Shown one piece after another: positions 6,221 to 14,682 of a DNA stretch of 41,636 nt. Position numbers and translations under genes: made by a program. The stretch lies in the NCBI GenBank assembly GCA_015523605.1, contig WAKC01000017.1, positions 1 to 41,636 of the forward strand, given 5' to 3'. Position 1 is the stretch's first letter. Every line of letters starts with the position of its first letter. Source of the stretch: Candidatus Geothermarchaeota archaeon. GTDB lineage: Archaea; Thermoproteota; Nitrososphaeria; Geothermarchaeales; JDFR-13. The notes below the pieces were generated by a model. That model had not been told where the DNA came from. It saw only the letters and a list, made by a program, of their open reading frames with translations, and did no database searches.

Positions 6221-8488
6221 CTATCCCCTTGCAAAGAGGGGATAGCGTCTCCTCATAATCTCTACAAACTCATCTAGAGCCTCTAAATAGTCGCTCGCCA
6301 TCTCATGTGCAAACTCCTTCAATAAAGTCCTAGCATCATCTTCAGGGATGTAAACATATAGTATATCACCCTCCTTAAAATCTCTCCCAGCCTCAGCCTC
6401 CCTAACACTTATAGCCACCTCCATACCTCTAGTCGCAATACCTACTGGTTTACCCATACTCTGGATCTGATGTATTGAACCGATAACCTTACCATCTCCA
6501 CGCATGAGACGGACACGAGGCCTGATCTCACCAGCCAGAACCCTTACACCGAAGATAGCTGGTTTACTCCTCCTAAAGATATATCCTTCGAGAACCTCTA
6601 CCTTACCTGGTTTAACCAGAGAGGCATATAGACGCTCCCTGGTTGACCTGGTATATTCATCGACCCAACCTAGATACTCCTCGATAATTCTATATAGGAT
6701 GTTTCCGGAGAAGATGGGTATCTTCTTGGATTTCGCGAGCTCCTCAGCATCTGGAAGAATATCTACATTGAAGGCGAGGATGACTCCGCGAAGAATATCC
6801 TTGTCCCTAACCACCTCTGCCTCTACAACATCCTTCTTAGATACATTACCTACATCGGCCTTTCTAATAGGGATACCCTTCTTTGTAAGCTGGGATATTA
6901 TAGCTTCCAAGGTACCTAGGGTATCAGCCTTTACTATAACACCTATCTTATCAGTATCAACCTTAATCCTAGATATCTCCTCTGAAACCTTCTTCATCAA
7001 CTCCTCAATAACTTCTGGGGAATCCTTCGAGACACTATAGAATGGGGACCCTGCATATACCTCTTCAAGGTCTGGTGCAGAAATTATTATACCAGCAGCT
7101 GGATAACTTACATCTATATTTCTAAACTTCTTCCTTGGATCCCTAAGTTCATCGAGTGGTGCAGGCATTAGTATAGAGCGCACCCTAGTCTTGACTACAC
7201 CCTCTCTACCAGCACTTATGAATATATCCCCCACCCTTATCACACCATCAATCTGGATAGCCTTGACGACCGCTCCAAGACCGGGCTCCTCAGAAACTTC
7301 TAAAACCGTTCCATATCCAGGCCTATTTAAATCTACTTCCAACCTATTCATAAGAAAACGTTGGACGAGTCCTATCAAGATCGTGAGTAGCTCCTGGATA
7401 CCTTCACCAGTCTTAGCACTAACCGGGACAATAGCTACAGTCCTCCTGAAATCTTTAATCCTATCGAACCTATCAGCATCAAACTTATATGTATTTAAAG
7501 CTGAAATGATATATGCTATTCTCTCCTCCAACCTAAGAAGGACATCTTGATTCTGATGTCTAACTGACTCGAGAAAGGATAGAGTATCCATCGACCGCCA
7601 ACCATATATCAAATCAAGCTTGTTAGCCGCGACTAAGAATGGAGTCCTCCTAGATAGAAGTATCTGTATACTCTCATGTGTCTGAGGCTGGAATCCCTTA
7701 GTAATATCTACAACTAGTATTGCTATGTCAGATGCTGATCCCCCGCGAACTCTAAGATTGGAGAAGACCTCATGACCAGGGGTATCTATTACAAGCAAAC
7801 CAGGTACTAAAACGTCGAATCCAAACTTTTTTAGTAATGGGCCACATATACTCCGGAGGGTTTCTGGAGGGAAGAGGCTCGCACCTATATGCTGAGTTAT
7901 ACCTCCAGCCTCCCTATGCTGTACCGCCGTCCCCCTAATCTTGTCCAACAGAGATGTATTATGGACAATCACTCCATCAGCAACGAAGTTGTTGAAACCA
8001 GGACTCTTCAAGTCATATAGGTATTTACTTCTGTATCGACGTGTTATAGACGAGACACTTACGAGATTGAATCTCCAGCCCTCCAATACAATAGTTTCGT
8101 CACCATCCAAGCTAAGCACTCTATCATTTGTTTCAAGCATCGCAGCCGGTACATATTCAAAGAGGTTATCCCCACGATATACGAGGAAACGATGTTCGGG
8201 AGAGGATTCGATAGATATATCATTGGAAAATCTTATTAGATATGTCTTATCAACCCGTTCCCTAGCTACACCACCTACTTCATTAAGTTTAAACCTTAGG
8301 CTTCTAATATCGAAGGAGAGAACATGTGAATCTCTGTATCCCCCAATATATGTCTCGTATAGCTCCTTCAAGGTTAGATTAGATCCATCTACTATAGATT
8401 CTCCTCCTATACATTTCCCACTATCAACATGGCCTAGGACGGTTATAATAGGTTGCCTTATAACTTTTTTATCTTCAGGATCCGACAT
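6221..8488 (-). CDS. infB: Translation initiation factor aIF5B (IF-2-like), host of a mini-intein
   Basis: 755 residues as translated; about 603 after intein removal, normal for archaeal aIF5B. It is a GTPase that promotes subunit joining and Met-tRNAi positioning. The P-loop reads GHVDSGK, is interrupted at Lys25 by an in-frame intein, and resumes with TSLLDKIRGTAV. Later motifs are intact: DTPGHEVFSNLR (G3), AANKLDL (G4), the beta-barrel domain II, and the domain III/IV region ending in YLEALDEFVEIMRRRYP. GTP cannot be bound properly until the intein leaves, because Lys and Thr of the GKT motif are in different exteins. The ATG at 8488 has GGGGGTGA just upstream. The gene lies 54 bases before S6e. 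Confidence 0.95.
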   Translation of the reverse strand: MSDPEDKKVIRQPIITVLGHVDSGKCIGGESIVDGSNLTLKELYETYIGGYRDSHVLSFDIRSLRFKLNEVGGVARERVDKTYLIRFSNDISIESSPEHRFLVYRGDNLFEYVPAAMLETNDRVLSLDGDETIVLEGWRFNLVSVSSITRRYRSKYLYDLKSPGFNNFVADGVIVHNTSLLDKIRGTAVQHREAGGITQHIGASLFPPETLRSICGPLLKKFGFDVLVPGLLVIDTPGHEVFSNLRVRGGSASDIAILVVDITKGFQPQTHESIQILLSRRTPFLVAANKLDLIYGWRSMDTLSFLESVRHQNQDVLLRLEERIAYIISALNTYKFDADRFDRIKDFRRTVAIVPVSAKTGEGIQELLTILIGLVQRFLMNRLEVDLNRPGYGTVLEVSEEPGLGAVVKAIQIDGVIRVGDIFISAGREGVVKTRVRSILMPAPLDELRDPRKKFRNIDVSYPAAGIIISAPDLEEVYAGSPFYSVSKDSPEVIEELMKKVSEEISRIKVDTDKIGVIVKADTLGTLEAIISQLTKKGIPIRKADVGNVSKKDVVEAEVVRDKDILRGVILAFNVDILPDAEELAKSKKIPIFSGNILYRIIEEYLGWVDEYTRSTRERLYASLVKPGKVEVLEGYIFRRSKPAIFGVRVLAGEIRPRVRLMRGDGKVIGSIHQIQSMGKPVGIATRGMEVAISVREAEAGRDFKEGDILYVYIPEDDARTLLKEFAHEMASDYLEALDEFVEIMRRRYPLFARG
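7958..8413 (-). other. Mini-intein (152 residues) in the aIF5B P-loop
   Basis: Residues 26-177 of the aIF5B precursor. Block A begins at Cys26 (CIGGESIVDG). Block B is IESSPEHRFLV (the S-x-x-H form of TxxH). Block F is LYDLKSPGFNNFVADGVIVHN, read with a conserved Asp and ending His-Asn; the first C-extein residue is Thr178. These are the residues required for class 1 protein splicing. No LAGLIDADG or HNH endonuclease lies between blocks B and F, so this is a splicing-only mini-intein that cannot home by itself. It splits GK|T of the P-loop, the site where IF-2 inteins occur in other archaea. No base-composition break is apparent. Confidence 0.93.
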
Positions 8489-8513
8489 CTCATTTCACCC
8501 CCATCCATATTTG

Positions 8514-8525
8514 ACTTGATCAAGT
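8514..8525. repeat. 12-bp perfect palindrome upstream of aIF5B
   Basis: ACTTGATCAAGT lies 26 bases upstream of the aIF5B ATG in a 142-base gap. Several TATA-like strings (for example GGATATAC on the minus strand) are nearby. It could be a regulator site, but no repeat copy or known operator supports this. Confidence 0.3.
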
Positions 8526-8574
8526 ATAGAGATTATGAGTATATCCCTATGTGTCAATAAGTATAGATGTATCT

Positions 8575-8585
8575 AAAAAATAATA
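8575..8585 (-). terminator. T-rich terminator of the L7Ae-S28e-L24e-ndk group
   Basis: On the minus strand, about 45 bases after the ndk stop, the sequence reads ATTATTTTTTAG. T-runs like this end transcription in archaea without needing a hairpin. Called from composition and position. Confidence 0.4.
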
Positions 8586-8630
8586 ATTGAGGCTTCTGAA
8601 TATGGATGGAGGTAGAATAAAGAGTATTCT

Positions 8631-9053
8631 TTATAGATTCTCTATATCCAACTCAGGAAATAGAATCTTAACTTCTCTCTCGAAACTTTCTCGAGAGTCG
8701 GATGCATGGACGAGGTTCTCGGTGATATCCAATCCATAGTCTCCACGGATTGTACCTGGGTCAGCCTCTACCGGATCTGTAGATCCTATAAGTTTCCTAA
8801 CCACTTTAACTGCTGACCTACCATATAGAACCATAGCTACTATCTTTCTATTCTCTAGGCTGCTGACCAGCTCTTCAAAGAAATGTTTTCCGCGGTGTAC
8901 TGAGTAGAATTCCTCGGCCAATTCCCTTGAGATAGTCATCATCTTCAACGCTTTAATCTCGAGACCCTTCTTCTCGAACCTAGATATAATCTCTCCGATC
9001 AAACCTCTCCTAATAGCGATAGGCTTTAAGAAGACGAGTGTGTATTCGCTCAT
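8631..9053 (-). CDS. ndk: Nucleoside diphosphate kinase
   Basis: 140 residues. It balances NTP pools by moving the gamma phosphate through a phospho-histidine. The active-site segment ENLVHASDS contains the catalytic His, GTIRGDYG forms part of the nucleotide site, and [14 protein letters not shown] is the Kpn-loop-adjacent region. One small oddity: the usual KPDxxxRG near the N-terminus is KPIAIRRG here, with Ile for Asp. Length is normal. The ATG overlaps the L24e stop in an ATGA arrangement, so the gene is translationally coupled to L24e. It is the last gene of the L7Ae group, a common archaeal cluster. Confidence 0.95.
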   Translation of the reverse strand: MSEYTLVFLKPIAIRRGLIGEIISRFEKKGLEIKALKMMTISRELAEEFYSVHRGKHFFEELVSSLENRKIVAMVLYGRSAVKVVRKLIGSTDPVEADPGTIRGDYGLDITENLVHASDSRESFEREVKILFPELDIENL

Positions 9054-9247
9054 CCTCTCTTAATCCCTCCCTTAACATATTTAAGAGTCCATTTAAACTT
9101 TCTAGGATCCCGTTTAAAGTCTAGCATACTCCTTCTACATCTCCTACTGCAGAACCAGTATATAACCCCATTATTCATTACATACATTATACCTGTACCC
9201 GGTTCTATCTCATGCCCACAGAAGCTACATGTCCTCTTAGCAGGCAT
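9050..9247 (-). CDS. rpl24e: 50S ribosomal protein L24e
   Basis: 65 residues. Zinc-binding large-subunit protein: [13 protein letters not shown] near the start and FCSRRCRRS in the middle give the four Cys ligands, followed by the basic RDPRKFKWT segment. The ATG at 9247 (GAGGTAGG upstream) is preferred over a GTG one codon earlier. It ends ATGA with ndk and starts 6 bases after the end of S28e. Confidence 0.94.
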   Translation of the reverse strand: MPAKRTCSFCGHEIEPGTGIMYVMNNGVIYWFCSRRCRRSMLDFKRDPRKFKWTLKYVKGGIKRG

Positions 9248-9253
9248 CACGAC

Positions 9254-9484
9254 CTACCTCAGCTTCCTAGCCTCCCTCTCAGTCTCCCTCAACATCAGGA
9301 TCATACCTTCTCTTACAGGACCCAATACATTCCTCGTGATTACCCGTCCCTTATCCTTCCCAGCCAATATCTTGACTCTTACCTGGGTAACCTCTCCGGT
9401 CATACCTGTTCTACCCACTATTTGAATAACCTCTGCAGGTGTGATATCCTCTCGATATGGATATTTACTCTTCTCTTCAGACAT
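9254..9484 (-). CDS. rps28e: 30S ribosomal protein S28e
   Basis: 76 residues. S1-like OB-fold small-subunit protein: [21 protein letters not shown] and [19 protein letters not shown], then the invariant tail [12 protein letters not shown]. The ATG at 9484 has AGGTTG about 8 bases upstream; a GTG codon directly before it is an alternative. It lies between L7Ae and L24e, the standard archaeal order. Confidence 0.95.
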   Translation of the reverse strand: MSEEKSKYPYREDITPAEVIQIVGRTGMTGEVTQVRVKILAGKDKGRVITRNVLGPVREGMILMLRETEREARKLR

Positions 9485-9490
9485 CACCTA

Positions 9491-9871
9491 TCAACCTTGG
9501 AAATACCCCTGCTTCTTCAAATATCCGATGATCTCCTCAACCAGCTTACTACCCTCTCCCGGATCTACAATAGCCACTGAGGCGGCTGCAACTTCAAGAC
9601 CCGCCCTCTTACCAAGCTCCTGCTTCGACGGAACGAAGATATATGGGACCTTCCTCTCCTTACATAGGAGTGGTAGGTGAGCCACAATCTCTGGGGGATC
9701 TACATCTAATGCTATATAAACAAGTTTAGCCTGCCCCCTCTCAACAGCCTTTGTAGTTTCATTCGTACCTCTCTTTAGGCCCTTAACCTCTAAAGCATAC
9801 TTTAGGGCTTCATAGGCGGCCTCCAAATATTCGTCTGGTAACTCGAAAGTCTCGAATGGAAGTGTCGCCAT
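9491..9871 (-). CDS. rpl7ae: Ribosomal protein L7Ae (kink-turn RNA-binding protein)
   Basis: 126 residues. It binds kink-turns in 23S rRNA, box C/D and H/ACA guide RNAs and RNase P RNA. The RNA-contacting signature [15 protein letters not shown] is present, followed by [21 protein letters not shown] and [13 protein letters not shown]. The ATG at 9871 is chosen with GAGGTG just upstream; a GTG two codons earlier is possible. A TATA box lies about 43 bases up, giving a leader of roughly 15 bases. That is too short to hold the kink-turn used for L7Ae autoregulation in some archaea. It is the first gene of L7Ae-S28e-L24e-ndk. Confidence 0.95.
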   Translation of the reverse strand: MATLPFETFELPDEYLEAAYEALKYALEVKGLKRGTNETTKAVERGQAKLVYIALDVDPPEIVAHLPLLCKERKVPYIFVPSKQELGKRAGLEVAAASVAIVDPGEGSKLVEEIIGYLKKQGYFQG

Positions 9872-9910
9872 TGCCACCTCACCTCTATCTTAAATGGTTA
9901 ATATACATAT

Positions 9911-9934
9911 TATTTAAAGGCTTTATATTAAAGC
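9911..9934 (-). promoter_or_regulatory. L7Ae promoter with an adjacent inverted repeat
   Basis: On the minus strand a BRE/TATA-like CCTTTAAATA is centred about 43 bases before the L7Ae ATG. Directly upstream is a 6-bp inverted repeat, GCTTTA and TAAAGC with a 3-base spacer (9920-9934). The repeat could be a regulator site or chance in AT-rich DNA. Confidence 0.4.
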
Positions 9935-9947
9935 AAGGATGCCACTC

Positions 9948-11636
9948 CTATTTATGGGCAAATACCACACGGATATAGCCGTCTTTATAGTCTATCCTGA
10001 AGTATCCAAGTCTCTCCAGCTGAACTACTCTATCCACATCGACCTCTTCAAGGCCTCTCTCGACATACCCTCTATATAACTTTCCAGGGTATAGAAACTC
10101 AGCTTTATATATATATCCACTAGGAATCCAATGGATAAATGGAAGGCCATTCTCCTTAGCCCAAGAGACATCATTATTTAGGAATCGAAGCCCATCATCC
10201 GAGACTATAAAATTGCCCAGCCCAATAAGTCTAACGGATTTACCTAGTGTTAAGTTGTGTATATCATCGAAGTCGATGAATACTTTATTGACACCTCTCT
10301 TCATGTGAAATATCCTATAGCCCCTATCTGGAAAATCGGGATGTAGCCGGATCCTAACCTCTACATCACTTTCTAGATAAATATTGAAGTTTTTAGGCTC
10401 TCGAACACCATAATACCTATTTGCATCCTTATCGATAATCTTCTTATTTTCTGCGGCGAGCATCGAGAAATCAATCGTTGTATTCGATAGTGAGACTCCA
10501 GTCTTCAAAATCACATTATATAAAGCCTTCGGATGATATCCACGCCTTCTAAGAGCTGCGATTGTCGCCAATCTAGGATCATCAATGTCGGTATATATAC
10601 CTTCCCGTATACCCTTCAATATTTTTGATTTGCTTAGGATACCCTCCGGTATAGCCACCCTCCCATGGTGGATATACTCCGGTATATTCCACCCCATGTA
10701 TCTAAAGATGTACTCCTGCTTAATTTCATTGACTTTATGCTCTGCACCTCTAAGTACATGGGTTATCCCCATAACGTGATCGTCAATAGCACATGAAAAG
10801 TTATATAGTGGCCAGACTATATATCTATCTCCTTTCCTTGGATGTGGATATTTAGAGGTATCAATAATCCTGAGGCCAGGCCAATCCCTCACAGATATAT
10901 TTGGATGCCCCAAGTCAGTCTTTATCCTTAGGACAGCCTCTCCCTCACCATAGTATCCAGAAAGCATTTTATCAAAGAGTTCATGATTCGTCTCCACAGC
11001 CTGGTCTCTATGGGGGCATGCCCTACCACTATAGACATAATCCTTAAACTCTTCACGCCCACATAGACACACATACGCCATGCCCTTCTCTATCAGACAT
11101 CTAGCCACATCATAATACAGATGAAGCCTATCACTCTGATACACATATTTATATGGCTTTATCCCGAGCCACTCAATATCCCTCTTAATAGCATCATAAA
11201 ACTCAGGCTCTGGCTTTTTAGTTTTGGGATCAGTATCCTCGAAACGGACGTAGAACCTCCCCTTATACATCTTTGCATATTCATATGATAGAATCAATGG
11301 CCTTAGAGAGCCGAGGTGAAGTACAAAATCTGGATTGGGTGCGAAACGGGTCGCCACAGAGCCCTCAACAGCATTGGGTAGGGGAGGGAGTTTAAACTCC
11401 TCTTTAACTTTCTTCTTCTCAGTTGGAGACCAATATCTACCCACCTCTTCTAACGACATCGAGTTGATCTCGTCAACCACCTCCTCTATAACCCTGATTA
11501 ACTCTTTAATCCTCCCACGATACTCCGGTTTAGATGCGATAACCTTACCTATGACAGCTTTAGATGAGGCTCTACCAAATTTGATTCTATTCTCAGCTGC
11601 ATATCTACGTATAAGATCTATATCAAATTCCATCAC
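9948..11636 (-). CDS. gltX: Glutamyl-tRNA synthetase (archaeal type)
   Basis: 562 residues, class I synthetase. The HIGH motif appears as HLGS (107-110) in RFAPNPDFVLHLGS, and the KMSKS loop appears as LSKSK; RFEDTDPKTKKPEPE is the conserved Glu-AMP region. The C-terminal half is a beta-barrel anticodon-binding domain of GlnRS/archaeal GluRS type, not the helical bacterial type. Archaeal GluRS also charges tRNA-Gln with Glu for later amidation. The start overlaps the prenyl synthase stop as ATGA. It is the last gene of the long super-operon; no clear T-run follows. Confidence 0.94.
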   Translation of the reverse strand: MMEFDIDLIRRYAAENRIKFGRASSKAVIGKVIASKPEYRGRIKELIRVIEEVVDEINSMSLEEVGRYWSPTEKKKVKEEFKLPPLPNAVEGSVATRFAPNPDFVLHLGSLRPLILSYEYAKMYKGRFYVRFEDTDPKTKKPEPEFYDAIKRDIEWLGIKPYKYVYQSDRLHLYYDVARCLIEKGMAYVCLCGREEFKDYVYSGRACPHRDQAVETNHELFDKMLSGYYGEGEAVLRIKTDLGHPNISVRDWPGLRIIDTSKYPHPRKGDRYIVWPLYNFSCAIDDHVMGITHVLRGAEHKVNEIKQEYIFRYMGWNIPEYIHHGRVAIPEGILSKSKILKGIREGIYTDIDDPRLATIAALRRRGYHPKALYNVILKTGVSLSNTTIDFSMLAAENKKIIDKDANRYYGVREPKNFNIYLESDVEVRIRLHPDFPDRGYRIFHMKRGVNKVFIDFDDIHNLTLGKSVRLIGLGNFIVSDDGLRFLNNDVSWAKENGLPFIHWIPSGYIYKAEFLYPGKLYRGYVERGLEEVDVDRVVQLERLGYFRIDYKDGYIRVVFAHK

Positions 11637-12628
11637 TTATCCCTTGAGACTATAAACTCTATAAGGTTTATGAGGAAGGACTTGGCATCCGAATCTTCAA
11701 ACCCCTTCAGAGTATCCCTAGCCCTCCTAGAATACTCCCCCATAAACTCCCTAGCATAATTTATGCCTCCATATTTAACAACTAGATCTATAGCCCGCTT
11801 CACAGATTCATCATCAGCACCCTCATTACCAAATACAGACATGAAAAATTCATACTCATCCTTATCCATCTTATCTAATACATAGAGAACTGGCAGAGTC
11901 CTCTTCCCATTCCTTATATCATTCCCTACAGGCTTCCCGGTTTTAGATGGATCCCCAACTAGACCCAAAATATCATCAGCCACTTGAAAAGCTATGCCGA
12001 TAGATTTACCCAACTCCCTAAACCTGTCAACCAGGTCTATACGTCCAGCGACAACAGCACCACTGGCCGTAGACGCCTCTATAAGAGAAGCGGTTTTTAG
12101 ATATACCATCTTAATATAGTCATCTACTCCCTTAACATACTTGTCAGGCTGGATATCCATGGCCTGACCAATACAGATATTTTCTGAGGCCTCGGCTAGA
12201 AGCTTAGTTAAAAACCGGGCCTCCTCACCACGGTAGTTCCTAGATACCAATCCAAAGACTAAACTAAATAGATAGTCTCCAGCCAATATAGCTGTTGAGA
12301 CACCATATAAAACGTGGGTAGTCTTAACACCACGCCTAAACATATCCTGATCCATGATATCATCATGTATCAAGGTAAAGTTGTGTAGAAATTCAATTGC
12401 AGTAGCCACTGGAAGGCTATGCTCCAGATCACCCCCTAACAACTCGGAGACCGAGAGGACAAATATCGGCCTAACCCGCTTACCCCCACTTAATATAAGA
12501 TGTGACGATGCACCACGTAGCTCAGAGGGAATATCAAGAGACGAGAGATAATCTTCTATATATTTATTCACCATCGCCCTATACTCCTCATATCTCGACC
12601 AGAACCATTCAGTCTGTGAATTATCCAT
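11633..12628 (-). CDS. idsA: Geranylgeranyl/farnesyl diphosphate synthase
   Basis: About 331 residues. Trans-prenyl synthase that extends DMAPP/GPP/FPP with IPP for archaeal lipid side chains. The first aspartate-rich motif is HDDIMDQD followed by RRG; the second is QVADDILGLVGD, followed by KTGKPVGNDIRNGKRTLP. The residue five before the first motif is Phe, which in the Sulfolobus enzyme goes with C20 product length, so GGPP is favoured. The ATG at 12628 follows GAGGGGTG; a GTG at 12637 is possible. It overlaps the isomerase upstream by 8 bases and gltX downstream by 4. Confidence 0.93.
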   Translation of the reverse strand: MDNSQTEWFWSRYEEYRAMVNKYIEDYLSSLDIPSELRGASSHLILSGGKRVRPIFVLSVSELLGGDLEHSLPVATAIEFLHNFTLIHDDIMDQDMFRRGVKTTHVLYGVSTAILAGDYLFSLVFGLVSRNYRGEEARFLTKLLAEASENICIGQAMDIQPDKYVKGVDDYIKMVYLKTASLIEASTASGAVVAGRIDLVDRFRELGKSIGIAFQVADDILGLVGDPSKTGKPVGNDIRNGKRTLPVLYVLDKMDKDEYEFFMSVFGNEGADDESVKRAIDLVVKYGGINYAREFMGEYSRRARDTLKGFEDSDAKSFLINLIEFIVSRDK

Positions 12629-13712
12629 CCCATACACCCCTCTGGATAACCCACTCTTTTAAGGGACCCAACAATACATATCTAGCCTCTTTAAGAGAAG
12701 ATATATCCTTTGAACCTGTTAATAACATACCAATCTTAATCTGAGTTATAAGCCCCTCCATAAACCTTTTTAGAGAATCTCCACCTTTGGAGAAAGCCTT
12801 CAAGAATGGAGATGCAAGCCCACCCATGTCAGCACCCAATACAATTGATTTTACGATGTCAAGGCCCGACCTCAAACCTCCAGAGGCTATTACTGGGATA
12901 TCCACCGAATTAACAACTTCTATTATAGAGGCCGCTGTGGGGATACCCCAATCCCAATATACACTTCCAACCTCTGAATGTTCAGGAGACTTCCTCCTAC
13001 TTCTTAAAATCTCAACTGCCGACCAACTTGTTCCACCAGCACCCGACACATTTATAGCCGAGACACCCACGGCTTCAAGAGACTTGGCCACCTCATACGA
13101 TATACCCGCACCAGTCTCCTTAACTATCACTGGAATATCGAGATAATCAGTCACTTCAGCAATAGCATCTAATACTCCCTTGAAATCCCTATCACCCTCC
13201 AGTTGGATAGATTCCTGAAGCGGATTAAGATGGATAGCCAAGGCATCAGCCTCAATTAAAGAAACTATTTTATCTACAACATCCCTAGGATCCTCTCTTA
13301 GATCCTGCCCTCCAATATTTCCAATGATAAATATGTCACTAGAGACATCCCTCATAACCTTATATGTATAGCCCAGCTCAGGATACTTTAGATATGCCTT
13401 CTGACTCCCACAAGAAACAGGAATATTATATTCATGAGCCAACTCTGCAAGAGCACGATTTATCTTATCAGTATCTTTACCTCCTCCAGTCATAGAATCT
13501 ATCAAGATTGGATAGTCAAACCTCCGCCCAAAGAGATTGACATGGGTATCTAACTCATCCATAGATAGTTCAGGAAGGGAGTTATGGACTAGATAGACAT
13601 ATTCAAGCCAGGTTGATATATGATATTCAGGATTCTCCTTTAGAACTATATCTATATGCTCAACCTTTCTATCCCTAACACCCACATCCTCTTCAAAAAC
13701 CATTATAATCAT
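12621..13712 (-). CDS. fni: Type 2 isopentenyl-diphosphate delta-isomerase (FMN-dependent)
   Basis: Up to 363 residues (360 if the ATG at 13703 is used). It interconverts IPP and DMAPP with reduced FMN and Mg. Signatures: RKVEHIDIVL at the N-terminus, LIDSMTGGG (FMN loop), HLNPLQESIQLEGD with the catalytic Gln and metal-binding Glu, VKETGAGIS, SGAGGTSW and ASGGLRSG (phosphate binding). Length is normal. It lies 17 bases after mevalonate kinase and overlaps the prenyl synthase, so supply and use of DMAPP are coupled in one transcript. Confidence 0.95.
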   Translation of the reverse strand: MIIMVFEEDVGVRDRKVEHIDIVLKENPEYHISTWLEYVYLVHNSLPELSMDELDTHVNLFGRRFDYPILIDSMTGGGKDTDKINRALAELAHEYNIPVSCGSQKAYLKYPELGYTYKVMRDVSSDIFIIGNIGGQDLREDPRDVVDKIVSLIEADALAIHLNPLQESIQLEGDRDFKGVLDAIAEVTDYLDIPVIVKETGAGISYEVAKSLEAVGVSAINVSGAGGTSWSAVEILRSRRKSPEHSEVGSVYWDWGIPTAASIIEVVNSVDIPVIASGGLRSGLDIVKSIVLGADMGGLASPFLKAFSKGGDSLKRFMEGLITQIKIGMLLTGSKDISSLKEARYVLLGPLKEWVIQRGVWDG

Positions 13713-13729
13713 CTCTATAATAGAGTGAT

Positions 13730-14662
13730 TCAGAAATAAATCTTTGGTGTGTAGACCCAGTACCCTCTACCCCTAAAATAAGATTCAATATCCCTAACAA
13801 TATCCTTATCAGCGAGTCCATATATGCATCCACCTCCACCAGCACCAGTCACCTTAGCCGCAATCCCCCCTAGATCCATAAAACCCATCACAATTTCATC
13901 CAACTTAGGCTTGTAAACACCTATGTACTTCAAAAGGTAATGGTTGGACTTAATCGCATTGGCTAGGGACTGTGAATCACCTTCTTTTATAGAACTCCAG
14001 CCGTATGAGACTATTGAATCAACCAAATCTATCACATCTTTCCTAATATCCTCTGGTAGACTATGTAGATTATATGTCACATTAGCAACTAATTTACCGG
14101 TTGACCGTCTTATACCCGAATCTATAACGACTATATGTGAATCACCAAGGTCTAGAGAGTCAATCCTATCTAAAACACCTTCACCCCTCCTATAAAGGAT
14201 AACCCCACCCTCAACCACTGTAGATAAGTCTATTCCCGATGGATTCCCATGCACGTATTCTTCAAACTTGGACCCAAAGTTATATATGACTTCCTTCTGA
14301 GGCTCCTCCCCCCGGTACATCTTGTGGAATAGTTTTGTAAGGAGAGATGCGAGTGAAGCCGAAGACCCTAAGCCGGCTGACGTAGGAAAGTTAAATCGTA
14401 TCTTTAATGAGGGTGTCGAGTCAACATCATATTCTTGAGAGAGAAACTTTACAAACCTTGTAACAACATTATCCCTAGATATGTCATACCTCTCAACATG
14501 GTCTAAATATGAAATTTCAATATTACCCATTCCATCATCAATCAGGACGCCCTCAACAAATACATCTAAAGCAGCACTAACCGCCCTCGATCCATGTACA
14601 ACAAAATGTTCTCCCAGAAGTATAAGCTTGGCGGGGGATTGGGATGCGACCTTGTACGCCAT
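13730..14662 (-). CDS. mvk: Mevalonate kinase
   Basis: 310 residues, GHMP kinase. It phosphorylates mevalonate with ATP, committing it to isoprenoids. Motif 1 is SPAKLILLGEHFVVHGS, motif 2 (ATP phosphate loop) is PTSAGLGSSASLAS, NPSGIDLSTVVEGG holds the conserved Asp, and motif 3 is KVTGAGGGGCIYG. Length is typical of archaeal forms. It sits between MEMO and the IPP isomerase; an isopentenyl phosphate kinase gene, often found here in archaea, is absent from this cluster. Confidence 0.95.
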   Translation of the reverse strand: MAYKVASQSPAKLILLGEHFVVHGSRAVSAALDVFVEGVLIDDGMGNIEISYLDHVERYDISRDNVVTRFVKFLSQEYDVDSTPSLKIRFNFPTSAGLGSSASLASLLTKLFHKMYRGEEPQKEVIYNFGSKFEEYVHGNPSGIDLSTVVEGGVILYRRGEGVLDRIDSLDLGDSHIVVIDSGIRRSTGKLVANVTYNLHSLPEDIRKDVIDLVDSIVSYGWSSIKEGDSQSLANAIKSNHYLLKYIGVYKPKLDEIVMGFMDLGGIAAKVTGAGGGGCIYGLADKDIVRDIESYFRGRGYWVYTPKIYF

Positions 14663-14682
14663 ACTAGATAGTATATTATGTA

